Of a stretch of 64,000 nucleotides of DNA, positions 43,351 through 54,137 are shown piece after piece. Positions within the stretch are counted from its first letter, which is position 1. Each line of letters opens with the position of its first letter. Made by a program: the position numbers and the translations under genes. This DNA comes from Undaria pinnatifida (Eukaryota > Sar > Phaeophyceae > Laminariales > Alariaceae), in the NCBI GenBank assembly GCA_012845835.1, contig JABAKD010000012.1, positions 7,379,233 through 7,443,232 on the forward strand. The letters are read 5' to 3'. The notes under the pieces were generated by a model. The model was not told where the DNA came from, ran no database searches, and saw only the letters and a list, made by a program, of their open reading frames with translations.

Positions 43351-45700
43351 TCAACTGGCCACGGCCGCGCCTCGAGATTCGTCTACGTTACGTTGGATTC
43401 CCCGAGGAAACGCACTGGCGATGTGAACTTGCAAGCACCAAGAGCCTCGTACGGCTCCCGTTGAAGTCGTGTAGCGCGCCGGGGGAAGAGGGAGTTTAAT
43501 CGGTCCCGGGTCGTCCATAAAGCGGACCAGGTATACCTTGTCCTCAGTAGTGCTCGCGCTGATTTTTCCTAGCCACCATAAACCATCGTCTCCCTTGTAC
43601 CAAAAGTGGGCTCCCTTAAGGAGTACTGTGTCGTGGTAGCGACGGAGCCAATCGGTGCGGGGAACACAGGCGTAGCCCAGCGCTAGGAAACGTTCCCCGT
43701 TGTTGCGGGAGAGCTCACGCTGTGCCGCTCCGATCCGCATTCGGCAGTAAAGGCGGTTGGTTTGGCGGTGCTGGTCCGGGGTTCCGGTCCAATAACGCAA
43801 GATGTGCGAGCGGGAGAGGTGGAGGTCCATTTCCCGCTCCCAGGACGGTTCGGAGAGTCCCGCCCAATGCGTCTTGTATAGCACCGTGATGATGCCACCT
43901 CGCCCCCGTACCGACTGATGACCAGTGATCTGCTCCACCTCCAGCCGTTGGAGGGGAGTCGAAACGTCGTCTTGAGTGACGTGGTACGGCGGGGACGTCT
44001 TGGAAAATTTGTTGAGCACATACTGTGTCAGCCCCGCCGGTAGGTATTTGGGCATGTCCCCGCTGTCGTGGGGGTTGGCACAGGGTTTGCAGCGCTCGAT
44101 TGTCACACGCTGACGAGCGTCCGAACCAGGCAGGTCGGAAGGGAGATCCAAATAAAGGAGGTTGCTCCCGAGCGGCGAGCCGTCCGGGGTCTCGGCGGCG
44201 GAGCAGGGACCGACGGCCAGGACCTTGTATGGGCCCGTCCAGTTAAGCGCGAGTTTGGCCTTGAGTACCTTGGCGTCGGTATTCGCCTTCACACCCTGGC
44301 GGATGGTAGAGGCAGAATTGTATACCCATGCCCAACCATCCACAGTGAAATTAGGTGCTGGACGCAGCGCGTCGGCGAGGGCGGAGTTTCTGCGGTCAAC
44401 ACGGGAAACGGTGAGGGCGTGGTGTGCGCGGACAATGTCGTTCGCGCGTTTTTGCCGGTCGGTGGCCAAATCGCAATAGGCCAGGAGGTCACGGGCCAGA
44501 CTCTGGTGTCCCACGACACGTTTGCGGTCGAAAATCGTCAGGGGGAGCCGTGGGAGTCTGCCCATGTGGACCTCGTTGGGCGCCAAACCCGTCGCCGCGC
44601 TGACAGAGTTGTTGTAAGCGAATTCGACGTGGGGCAGATGCAAGTCCCAGTCGTCTTGTCGCTCGTTGACGACCATAGCCAGAATTTGTGCCATAGTTTG
44701 ATTTACCCGCTCAACGCCCCCGTTACAGTTGGGATGGTAGGAGCTTGTATCATGCTTGTGTACACCTAACAACTGATATACAGCTTGTGAAAGCTTGGAG
44801 CAGAACTGCAGTCCGTTGTCCGAGAGTATGGTGCGCGGGCACCCCCACAAGGGTATGTATTGGTTCACCAGGATATTGGCTGTACCTTCCGCGGTGAACT
44901 CAGCGGCAGTGACGGGGAACATGTCGGCCCGACGACTGAAGCGATCGGTGAACAGCAGGATGTAGGTGTTGCCTCGTGGTGTGACCGGAAGGGGGCCGAA
45001 GTAGTCAACACTGACGGCGATACCTGGACCTTCCGGCAGAGGCATTGTGATGATGGGCCAGCGGACAGTCAGCCGTGGGGTTATCCGCGCTTGGCACTTC
45101 AAGCAGTGGCGAAGCCACCACCGGGTACACACACTCATGCCAATCCACCAATAAAAACGCTCCAGCATGCGCAACGTGCGCGTGGTGCCAAGGTGGCAGG
45201 AGGCCGTCGAGTGGCAAGCTTGCATGATCCAAGGGCGCATGAGCAGGGGAACGTAGATGCGAACTGGCTCGTCGTTTAGCAAAGCAAGCAGCTCGCCCCA
45301 CAGAGTTCGGTTTGTCGGAGCTTGTTGGCGGTAGTGTCGGGTTACGGACGAGTAGGACGATGTCGTCGTCGGTTGTATGTAGTCGACCCTTACCCGCCAG
45401 CTCCTGGATGTCTGAGAGGGAGGGACGCTTGTGCAAGAGGTAGCACGCCAAAAAGTCGGGCGGCAGGACCGATTGCCGGCCGATAGAAACGTAACGCATC
45501 ATGGCGTGGCACGTCGGCTCAGCGTGCTGCTCTCGCTTCCAATCGTAATGCGAATAACGCGCGACGGAATCAGCGAAACGCAATTCAGCAGCGTTGCGAA
45601 GGGCGTCCGCCCTTGTATATGCGGTCGGCGTGCCACCAGGAGAAGGCGTGAGCCGTAAGAGAGGAGTTCCCATATAGGCTCTGCGAGGTCGCGGTCGGAC
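43351..45700 (-). CDS. pol C-terminal part: integrase, chromodomain and Tudor-like domain
   Basis: One frame covers 45282-43351 (643 codons, no ATG of its own). The region before it (to about 45700) continues in another frame with the usual pre-integrase segment (DSVARYSHYDWKREQHAEPT), so a 1-base shift lies near 45,310. Numbering from 45282: zinc-binding H24, H30, C60, C63; catalytic D93, D155, E191 (DD35E spacing); GPY/F-type WTGPY at 348-352; chromodomain at about 445-498 with RLEVEQITGHQ ... HWAGLSEPSWEREMDL; then a Tudor-like module at about 555-620 (FWYKGDDGLWWLGKI ... YLVRFMDDPGPIKL). Integrase inserts element cDNA, and the chromodomain would steer it to marked chromatin. The catalytic triad is intact, so the protein could act if expressed. 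Confidence 0.85.
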
Positions 45701-46239
45701 GGCTGTGGCACCGTGCGGACCGGCGAGTCGACAAGAGCAGGGGTCGCGGCGGCGACGGGGTCGGCTGCGGCCGTGGAACTCGCGACGGGGTTGTACTTCG
45801 TCCGCAAGATGGCCGAGGGGCCCCGCCGGGCCCGAATCCATAATCTACAGCGGGAGTGCATTACCCGTTGTTATCGCTGTTCGTCGGCGCGTCGTCGACG
45901 ACGGAGGGGCTGGAGTGCCAAGCATGGCGGAGACGGACACAGTCGAACCGGTGGTCGCGGCGGGGGCCGTCTCCTGTAAAGAACTCCGGGATAGATAAGT
46001 CGGCTGTGCGATGGGCGTCGCTGCAGCCAGGGCTTCTGCGGAGCCCGTGCCGCCCTCGATGGGTATGGCAAAGACCGAAGCGAAAACAGTGTCGGCGGCA
46101 GGTGAAATCGACCCGCGGCCGGTACAGCCTTCGGTAGTGGCGACGGAGGCAGAAACACGAGCGACGAATCTCCCCGGGGAAACAGAAAGGCCGTCAATCC
46201 TTATACGTGGCTCGTGTTTGCGAAAATCGTGAAACGCGG

Positions 46240-46405
46240 TAGAGGTGAGAGGGAGCCCACCCAAGGCAGCATGTTCAGTGCGGGGCACGAGCCCACCCAA
46301 GACAGTGCTTTCGGCGAGGGGTTCGAGTCCACCCAAAGCAGTGCTTTCCGTGTGGGGCACGAGCCCACCCAAGACAGTGCTTTTGGCGAGGGGCGCGAGT
46401 CCACC
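46240..46405 (+). repeat. Minisatellite, about 36-bp units
   Basis: Four units alternate between CACGAGCCCACCCAAGACAG and GAGTCCACCCAAAGCAG forms. They give the repeated Leu-Gly-Gly-Leu-Val-Pro pattern on the minus strand. Confidence 0.8.
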
Positions 46406-47297
46406 CGAACCGACTCCTGGGATCGGCGAGGGGGGAGCGCGCAGCCCGCGGGTCCGTAGGAGGTAGATACCGCTATCTCCAACGGGGTTGAGGCTTGTCA
46501 ACCCCACGAGGTTGAATTTTTCCAAGCCACTGCGGTCGTACTCCGTAGCGGGTTCTGGAAAACGGGCCGGAAAAATCGGCGATGCCCTTGGCGCTGCCTT
46601 TGCGGTGCTCGAGTGTGCAATCGAACGCGGTGACGAACTCAAGCTACCGCTGGACTCGTGCATTGAGGGTCCCCACTTTGCCAATGCTCTCTTATGTATT
46701 GTGGCCGGAGGATATGCGGAACTTTGTTCCCCTCAGTATCCTCGGAGGTGTTTGGGAACCCAAGCAATGCTGCCGGTCCCCAAATCTTTAGGAGTCCAGT
46801 GCCTCTCCAAGTCGAGCGTTGCTCGACTGATAAACGCGATTTTCATAGTGAACAAAACGTCGTCCAGCGTCACAGTACCCTCGACGAAACAGGGGCAGTG
46901 TTCTGACATCGCAAGGTCAGGGCCGACGCTAAAAGCTATCTCCACAACTTCACGGCTTTTCATTGGCCAACGCGCCCGAGAAATAGGTCGGAAACGCCGA
47001 AGGGGGAGCTTTGCGAGCGCTGGCCGCTGTGAACGGTCTGGTTGCGGCGCGGACGAGATTTCTTGGTTCTTGCACTCGCAGTGCAGGTGCGGAACCGACT
47101 AGGGGAGGCCGGGTGCGCCGACCCGGTCTCATTGTCGCAAATAGCTGCGCGAACGGCAGAAAGGGCCTCACCGAGCAAGTTTTCCTCTCCCCTGGCATGG
47201 GCTGTTGGCCCTGGGACCATCAGCCCGGAGACCAACGCCCCACACTGGGTTCAGAGGGCAGGATTCAGCCAGAAGCTTGTTGTCAGAGCTCAAAAGG

Positions 47298-47299
<2 letters not shown>

Positions 47300-47331
<32 letters not shown>
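47300..47331 (+). repeat. T tract of about 31 bases
   Basis: On the coding (minus) strand of the LTR element this is a poly-A run ending at TCACCTTTTGAGC. It could mark a retroposed insert whose 3' end lies here, or be simple slippage. Confidence 0.85.
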
Positions 47332-47332
<1 letters not shown>

Positions 47333-47649
47333 TGGCTGAATTCTGCGTGAATTTGGCGTAGGTGCCAGGTGACACGGCGTTTTGCTTCTCCCTGTCCCCA
47401 ACAGCGGAGTCAAAGTTGTGCACGCCTCGACCGATGCGTTTGCGTGTGCTTGGACGAGGCGACGACATAATGAGCCCCACTGCTCGATGGTCTTGCAAAA
47501 ACTTGGTCTTTTCGGCCATCATGTCCTGCTCCGCGCAAGAATATGATACGTCGTCCACGGCAAACGACGAAGGGGACCAGGGTGGAAAATAGGATGGGAG
47601 CTGCCAGAATAACACCACTTGGCTGTGGAGTATTCGAGAGAAGGGTCAA

Positions 47650-48460
47650 AATCCGTGTTGAAATTTGGGCCTGCAATGTCCCCGTCCAGGAACACCAGGC
47701 CTCGGGAGCACGACGCGAATCCGAACCCGTGGTATCTCGCCTCGGGTCTTTCTTCGCTCGTTGGCGGAAAAGCGCGAGAATCCGCTCTAACTGCGCCCGA
47801 AAAATGGCAAAAACCGACGGTGCCAACCCGTCGGTAGCCTCGTTCGGCATTTGTGGGTCTGCAATGTCCCCTTTTGGGAACACCAGTCCTTGGCTACTTG
47901 GGCGTGTAATGTCCCCTTGCGGGAGCACCAGGCCTCAGGAGCAACATGCGAGTCCGAACCTGGGGTTTCTCGCCTCGGGTCCTCCTCACTCGCTGGCGGA
48001 AACTCGTAAGAAGCCGCCCTCATTGCACCCGAAAACGAGTCCAACACCGACGGTGCCAACCCGTCGGTAGCCTCGTCCGGCATTTGGGTCTGCAATGTCC
48101 CCGTCTGGGAACACCAGTCCTCGGCTCTTTGGCCTGTAATGTCCCCTTGCGGGGGCACCAGGCCTCGGGAGCAACATGCGAGTCCGAACCTGGGGTTTCT
48201 CGCCTCGGGTCCTCCTCACTCGCTGGCGGAAACTCGTAAGAAGCCGCCCTCATTACACCCGAAAAAGAGTCCAACACCGACGGTGCCAACCCGTCGGTAG
48301 CCTCTTTGGGCATTTGGGTCTGTAATGTCCCCGTCTGGGAACACCAGTCCTCGGCTCTTTGGGCCTGTAGTGTCCCCCTCAGGAACACCAGGCCTCGGGA
48401 GCACGACGCGAGTCCGAACCCACGGTTTCTCGCGTCGTGGCCTCTTCGCTTTTTGGCGTA
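47650..48460 (+). repeat. Tandem repeat, about 220-260-bp unit with 60-bp subrepeats
   Basis: GCxTGxAATGTCCCCGTCxGGGAACACCAG blocks alternate with GCCTCGGGAGCA...CTCGCCTCGGGTC...CGACGGTGCCAACCCGTCGGTAGCCTC. About three and a half large units are present. Confidence 0.85.
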
Positions 48461-48904
48461 TAATCGCAAGAAAACTGCTCCAACTGCGCCCAAAGGGGCA
48501 GGGGCTCTGAGCTGTTTCTGCTTGACGAGAGGCGCGATTCTTCCGTAAATTTACGGGAATAGCGTCCAGCTGATCAGGCTGGAGGCCGTGGAGTCACCAC
48601 TGGCCCGTCGCGCAGTGTCGGATCTCCTTCCTGTGCCACTGGGGCAGACGTAGCCTGAAACACGTGGGTTAGCGTGTTAAAAGACGAAGCAGGGTCCGTA
48701 AACCCTGTGGGCGTCTTCTGGAGCGGGGCTCGGGCAAGGCAATAATATTTTTACCCGAGGAGGCTCTCTTCCGTTATGTCTCTTGGAGAAGGGAGACGAG
48801 GTAGCTAATCTTGTCGACTCCTCCTTGATGGAAAAAAAGACAGAGCGCCCGCTCTTATCGCGAGCAAACACTGGATCGAGCCTCGCAAAAGATCTCGGTG
48901 TTTT

Positions 48905-49015
48905 AGTGTTGGCCTTCCCACACCTCAAATCGACCGCCACCTCGTGGTCAGAAAAAGTGTTTCGAGGGTCGACCGTCCCACACCTCAAACCGACCGCCAC
49001 CGCCTGGTCAGGGAG
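48905..49015 (+). repeat. Two-copy repeat, about 66 bp
   Basis: CCCACACCTCAAATCGACCGCCACC and CCCACACCTCAAACCGACCGCCACC follow each other in the element's interior. Confidence 0.75.
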
Positions 49016-49781
49016 AGGGGGGGATGCACACATACGCGTAAAAAAGGCGACGCGCCGTCGCTGCAGCTATATTGTTGCGCGGCGCGTACCTAGAGGGGGA
49101 GCGCGCAAAGCGCAGGCTCCCGTGCCATGGTTGATGGGGGCGGCGTTTGGAGCGCGTACCCCCATTGCTGAGTTTATGCCGCGGCTGAGGGAAACGGCGC
49201 TGGAAGCGCGGTTCCCGTTGCCGAACTCAGACCTGACCGAGGGGAACGTCGCTGAAAGCGCGCGTTCTCGCCGTCGAAAAAGAAAGAAAATAAAAAAAAT
49301 TACCTGGCTGGAGGAAACCACGCTTGAAGCGCTAGTTTCCGCCGCCGGTACTACGCCGTGAGAATCGTCCGCAGACGGCGTAGGAGCCCGTAGGCTCTTG
49401 ACAGAGGCAATCTGTGCTGCGTTTCTGGACAGGCTAGCAACAGAACACGAGCATTTCCTGAAACCAAAATAGGTACCCCCCGACAGTGTTGTCGACGGTG
49501 CCGTACCGCCGTCGAGCTGTCGATTGCCGTTACGGAATGTGCCAGGTTGGCGCGCACATTTATTTTCGCCCGGGTTGTGGGCGGCTCCAAAGCGCATTCG
49601 AGAAGCGGGAGCGGGGGCAGAAGAGGCGGGCGAGCGCAGGATACCATGGTGATCCGACGTGTATGTGGTATCGTTGTAACAGTTTACCTGGCCCTGATCC
49701 TGAAAGATGGCGACGATTTTTCTTGTGGTTGTTTGGGCGAGAGGATTTGTCGTCTCGGCGGTAGCAGACCATGCGTGTTTG

Positions 49782-51887
49782 TCAACGTCGGTGTGCGTCA
49801 TCGTCGCCAAGTTGGCCTAGTTCAGGGTTCAAGCAGCCACTCGCAGTAATATAAGGATGCCTACAATGCTTGAAGGAATGGTTGTCTTCGTGGCAGTTGA
49901 GGCAAAGCCCCCGGTTTTCTCGGAGGGCATCAGCGCGAGGTGAAAGGAGGCCGCTCCAAAGGGGAGGGTCGTCTGTCTTAAACGAGGCCTTAACGGCGAA
50001 ACCTTCTGCATAATGATGCTCTTCTAGTGGCCAGCAGTTCGATGTGTGGTCAAGCCAAGGGTCAGATGAATCATCGATGGGCATGACAGTTGAATGATGG
50101 CTCGATCCCGTCTGCCACGAAAGCGACTGGGACGGCACTCGGCCCTGGCCGCGCCCATGATCTGCGGGCCGGGGCCCCGACAGGGCGCATGACCGCGCTC
50201 CCGTCGAAGAAACAGGGAGAGAAAAAAATGTTTCGCCGTTGACGGCAGGTGTCTTATTAGTCACTAAAGGCCCGCCACATAGCATCCAACGAGATGTACG
50301 GCCGCAGGTTTGTTGCCTTCGAACCAGGGTACAACGCAGGCAGGAGAGCCGGAAATAGCTCATTCGCCGCCACCCGAACCACCTCCAACACCACATCCGT
50401 CCCCGGAGACAAAACACGCTCACTCCCCGTAGCGGTCGGCATGAGTACGCGAAACTCCCAACTGAAATCAGAAAAAGGCATGCCGTTACACATTCCAAAA
50501 GTATGCAACGTAGTGTAGCCCTCCTCCGTATCAACCCCGTCGAAGTGCGTGATCAGCAGACGCAACAGGAGGGTGAAAGCCTCAGGCCCAGATGCTCCTC
50601 CTGCCATGGTTTTTGCACTTTTTGCCTGCTACCACGACCACCTCGGTGTGGTCCGTGCTCGAGGACCAAGACGAGCGGGAGGAGGTTGACGAGCTGTCCC
50701 ACGCTGAACGCCCTCTCGCGCCATTCCTCTGCCAGAGCTTCGGCCAACTGCCCCGGTTGTTGGACCGAAATTGCCCCCTCGGCGGCGCCCTCAGGCACAC
50801 CAGCACCCGATGCGCTGTCACCCCCGCGGCGGCGGTGGTGGTCGCCACCCCCACCATTTTTGCTGCCACCCCCACGGTTGCGGTCCCCGCGGTCGCGACT
50901 GTCGCGACATTTTCCCCGGTTTCGTTCTGCCAACTCTTTCTCCGGGGTTCGGCCAAAAGACAGGGTCGGGGTCCTCGTCGTGGGCTATCAGCAGGGCCTT
51001 GACGAGGGCAAGGGTCGGGGCGGCTCTCGTCTGTCTAGCATAGGGCGTACAATCCACGCGAGCCCAGGCCGCTTCCATTGAGGACGTCCGCTTGCCGCGA
51101 CGCCGGTCTCTCTGACGGGAGGAGGGCGCAGGCCGTTTCCACCACCGCGGGTCGCCAACGCTGAGGAGAAGACTACCCGCGGTGCAGACGCCATGCACGC
51201 AACGATGCCCTTGAAGAAGGCGTCGTTCCCGGGTCGTGGTCGCTGGGATGCGACACCCTGCGGGCGCGACGAAGGCAAGAGGGCCGCGTTAGCTCCCGCC
51301 ACAGACGACGCAACTGATTGAGCGAGGGCTTGTTGCGCCCTCTTCGCAACCAGGGACGACTCCCGCGCAGCGGTCTTCGCCTGTTCGATATCTTCGTCAA
51401 ACCGACGTCGGCGTGCTATCGTCTGGTTGACGTCGTCGAGCGCCCGCTGGGCCCGCGCCGCCGCGTATGCCAAGACCAAGGGGGCGGCATGGGTGCCCCG
51501 GTCCCGGGAGCTCTGGGGGTGGCGCTCTGTCGAGCGCGGAGAGCCCAGGTGGCGGCGGTGGTGCCCTGTCGAGCGCGGGGGGGGGGCAGCTGGTAGCGCT
51601 CCCCCGGGGCTGGCGAGAGCTGGCGTCGAGACGCCCCCGAGTCCGGTGGGGGTTGGTCCGTCTCCTTCTCAGCGCGAACCAGCGAATCGACCCGCTTGGT
51701 TGGTGGGAACGGGTGGAGGTATGGTGCTCCGTCTTCTGTCTCGTCACCGGAACCCGCCACCGATGGTTCCCCCCGTCTCGAGTCGCGGCATCTCGAGCGA
51801 GCTCTCCCTGTCTCGTGGGCATCCAGGTTGGGGTGCGTGGAAGACCTCAGCCAGCCCCGAGTAGCCCCCATCGTCACTGGTGGACAT
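49782..51887 (-). pseudogene. gag of the LTR element, frameshifted
   Basis: A start ATG lies at 51887 (MSTSDDGGYSGLAEVFHAPQ). An N-terminal coiled-coil stretch follows (RALDDVNQTIARRRRFDEDI EQAKTAARESSL). The capsid-like region is GGASGPEAFTLLLRLLITHF ... GMPFSDFSWEFRVLMP ... SLDAMWRAF at 50607-50257. A CCHC zinc knuckle, CLNCHEDNHSFKHC (CX2CX4HX4C), lies at 49863-49904. These parts lie in different frames: changes are needed near 51.75, 51.55, 50.6 and 50.3 kb. One lies at a 10-G run near 51,585 and could be a sequencing error. Gag would form the particle that packages element RNA. Confidence 0.65.
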
Positions 51888-52269
51888 GGTGCCTAGGTGC
51901 AGTGAAGGGGGGGGGGGGGGGGATAGGAACGACGCGTGAAGAAGCTATGGAGACAGATAAATTGTTGTGGTGTTCCTGCTCCAAGTAGCGGTATATCTGT
52001 GTTTCAGCAAACAGCAACAATATGGGCCTTGACTCCATCCAGCCTCAGTGATGGTAGCAGCCACGTCAACTAGCCGTATAAGAGGAGTACAGCAGTAACA
52101 AGGTACCAATCATCATAACCGCAACATAAGAGCAGCGCCCAGTCTGACCGTAGGGTATATGGGTAACGCCCGCACGAACCGCAGCACAAGGAGCCAAAAC
52201 TGGGCAGCACTGACCCCAACCGCAGTGCAGGGGTGCAACACAGTAAAGGTACGTCTGCAGCCATCGCAC

Positions 52270-52805
52270 TTAAACAGGCATCATTCGACCTAGGCTGGGG
52301 GAGGTAGCACAGGAGAGCGTCGCCCAAAACGCCCACGCTCATCGGACCAAAACGGGCAGCATTTACCCTAGGTGTAGTGTAGGGGTTATCATAAAAAGGG
52401 TTCGCCCAACACGCCGACGCTCATCGCACCAAAACAGGCAGCATTTACCCTAGGTGTAGTGTAGGGGTGGAGCACAGTGTAAGATCGCCCAACACGCTGA
52501 CACTCATCGCACCAAAACGGGCAGCATTTACCCTAGGTGTAGTGTAGGGGGGGGAGCACAGTGAAAGGTCACCCAACACGCTGACACTCGTCGCACCAAA
52601 ACAGGCAGCATTTACCCTAGGTGTAGTGTAGGGGTGGAAGCACAGTGAAAGATCGCCCAACACGCTGACACTCATCGCACCAAAACAGGCAGCATTTACC
52701 CTAGGTGTAGTGTAGGGGGGGGAGCACAGTGTAAGATCGCCCAACACGCTGACACTCATCGCACCAAAACGGGCAGCATTTACCCTAGGTGTAGTGTAGG
52801 GGTGG
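52270..52805 (-). repeat. 84-bp tandem repeat in the 5' leader of the LTR element
   Basis: Six to seven units contain CATTTACCCTAGGTGTAGTG, a G run, GAGCACAGTG and AGATCGCCCAACACGCTGAC. Starts near 52359, 52441, 52524, 52608, 52692 and 52776 give an 82-84-bp period. The array abuts the primer binding site. Confidence 0.88.
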
Positions 52806-52820
52806 AAGCCGACGACGCCA
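52804..52820 (-). promoter_or_regulatory. Candidate primer binding site
   Basis: On the minus strand TGGCGTCGTCGGCTTCC starts two bases after the 5' LTR end. TGG pairs with a tRNA CCA tail. I cannot name the tRNA. Confidence 0.55.
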
Positions 52821-52822
52821 CT

Positions 52823-53090
52823 TGTTAAATTAATAGGTGGGGGACACAGAGTGCCCCCTGCAGGTCTGCCAATTGGGTAGGTCCTCGGAGTACTCACTTT
52901 CGTTCCTTCGTAGAGATGTAGCTTTATTCGTTTCCACCAGAGCCCGGGATAGCTTCCGAGATCGGAGGCGCGTGCCTCCGATCTAATTCCTAACTTCCCC
53001 GAATATAAACCGCCAACCTTATCATACGAAACCCATCCAAATGATCTCAAATTCGGATACCTACAGGCCTTTCGAGGCCGTATCTTAACA
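52823..53090 (-). repeat. 5' LTR (268 bp)
   Basis: Identical by eye to 42220-42487, with TGTTAA...TTAACA ends. It should hold the element promoter; on the minus strand GGTTTATATTCGGGG is a possible TATA region. Confidence 0.92.
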
Positions 53091-53094
53091 ACTG

Positions 53095-54137
53095 CTGTGT
53101 CCAGCGCTGTGGGCGCATTGAGCATTACTCCTACATACTGCTGCGGTTGTAGGTGCGTCTGTTGATACTGCTGGTACGTACTGCTTGTAAGTGTTAAATT
53201 GAACCTACGGTAGAACATCACCGTCGCTCGATTGATCGACCGATCGCCCGTACGATCGAAGCCGCTGGTAGCCGCTCGGTATAGTTAGTATAGTTGTGGA
53301 CGGCCTTGGGCCTTCGTCGCTCTCGCCGTCGCTCGGTCGATCGCGCCGTCGTTCGCACGCCATCGCTCTTGTCCATTCGCTCATAGAACATAATGCCTGC
53401 CCCTGAGACTGGGCTGAGACTTGCCGCTGGTGATCCTCGCCACAGGCCAATACTGCTGTGCGCTGTGCAGAGGCCGTGCTGAGGACTGAGCTTGGGGACA
53501 TTGAGACACCACCTACACTTGTCGGCAGCAAGTCGCGCCAAGCGTGTGTCCGATAGTTCGCGGCATAGACTATTGTGCATGCACCGCGGCGTTCCCTTGC
53601 TTTCTGGCGCGTCCCAACTACTGCGTATGCACCCTTAGACGAATTGGCCAGTTGGCTTCATAGGGCTGCGCTTGAGTTGGTCAAAGTTGGTGACAAATTC
53701 TATTTAGATGACATAGTAAAAGCGGGCTAATTGACATGGTTCTTACTGATACCGGTATGTACCAGGTATTGCTTTAATGTAATAAATACCATATGTCGAG
53801 CCGCCAACTCGCGAATCAGATGCAAAGACGCACAACGTCGCAAAATATGTACGCAACTAACGGTAAAACCTAGCCTACGAATAACTAGTCTGCGACTTAA
53901 TAGCGATACAAATGAAGGCATGCACTGGGGGAGATAAGGGAAAACACCTGCAACCACGGCATGGCTTGTCCAGAAGGTCGCCGAGGGTAAAACCTCTTGA
54001 CGAGTTGAGCTGGGGAGTAAAAAGTGATGATTGAAATTAAAAAAAAAAAAAAAAATGCCAGCAAATTCCCAGCCCTACTAATTTGGCGCATTCGCGCCCG
54101 TTCTGACATTATCCGGTTTTGACTTGCGACTTGGCAG
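53095..54137. other. Region between the LTR element and the TFIIH gene
   Basis: I find no exon for the missing N terminus of GTF2H3. A block of CGATCGATC/TCGCTCG-rich sequence lies at 53220-53365, and a 17-A tract is near 54041. Confidence 0.4.

Larger units (their letters stand above)
45701..49780 (-). other. Interior of the LTR element without recognisable RT/RNase H
   Basis: Neither strand shows YxDD, the FxSLDLxSG-type segment or RNase H motifs. A Ser/Pro/Ala-rich frame (46684-45845) contains tandem units of an LGGLVPxTEST type. A 204-codon frame runs on the opposite strand (46488-47102) and I cannot assign it. The rest is tandem repeat. It may be foreign or repeat-expanded filler replacing pol, as in large non-autonomous derivatives. 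Confidence 0.55.
42220..53090 (-). mobile_element. Ty3/gypsy chromovirus-like LTR element, 10.9 kb
   Basis: Two 268-bp LTRs, a 4-bp ACTG target duplication (42216-42219, 53091-53094), a primer-binding-site candidate next to the upper LTR, a gag with zinc knuckle and an integrase-chromodomain pol end define the element on the minus strand. By eye the LTRs show no difference, so insertion was recent. Between the zinc knuckle (49.9 kb) and the pre-integrase region (45.7 kb) I find no reverse transcriptase or RNase H motif. That space holds tandem repeats. gag needs at least four frame changes and pol one. The element is therefore probably non-autonomous and moved with enzymes supplied by a relative. 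Confidence 0.85.

Noticed and set aside
44068-44769. 233-codon plus-strand frame
   Set aside because: It lies exactly opposite the integrase with its DD35E triad and chromodomain, so it is an antisense shadow.
50503-51081. 192-codon plus-strand frame, and others over 50.5-52.0 kb
   Set aside because: They are opposite the gag region, rich in Pro/Arg/Ser from GC-rich sequence, and have no motif.
54041-54057. 17-A run near 54,050 as a poly(A) tail of a retrogene
   Set aside because: No coding sequence or target duplication goes with it. Probably slippage upstream of the first visible TFIIH exon.
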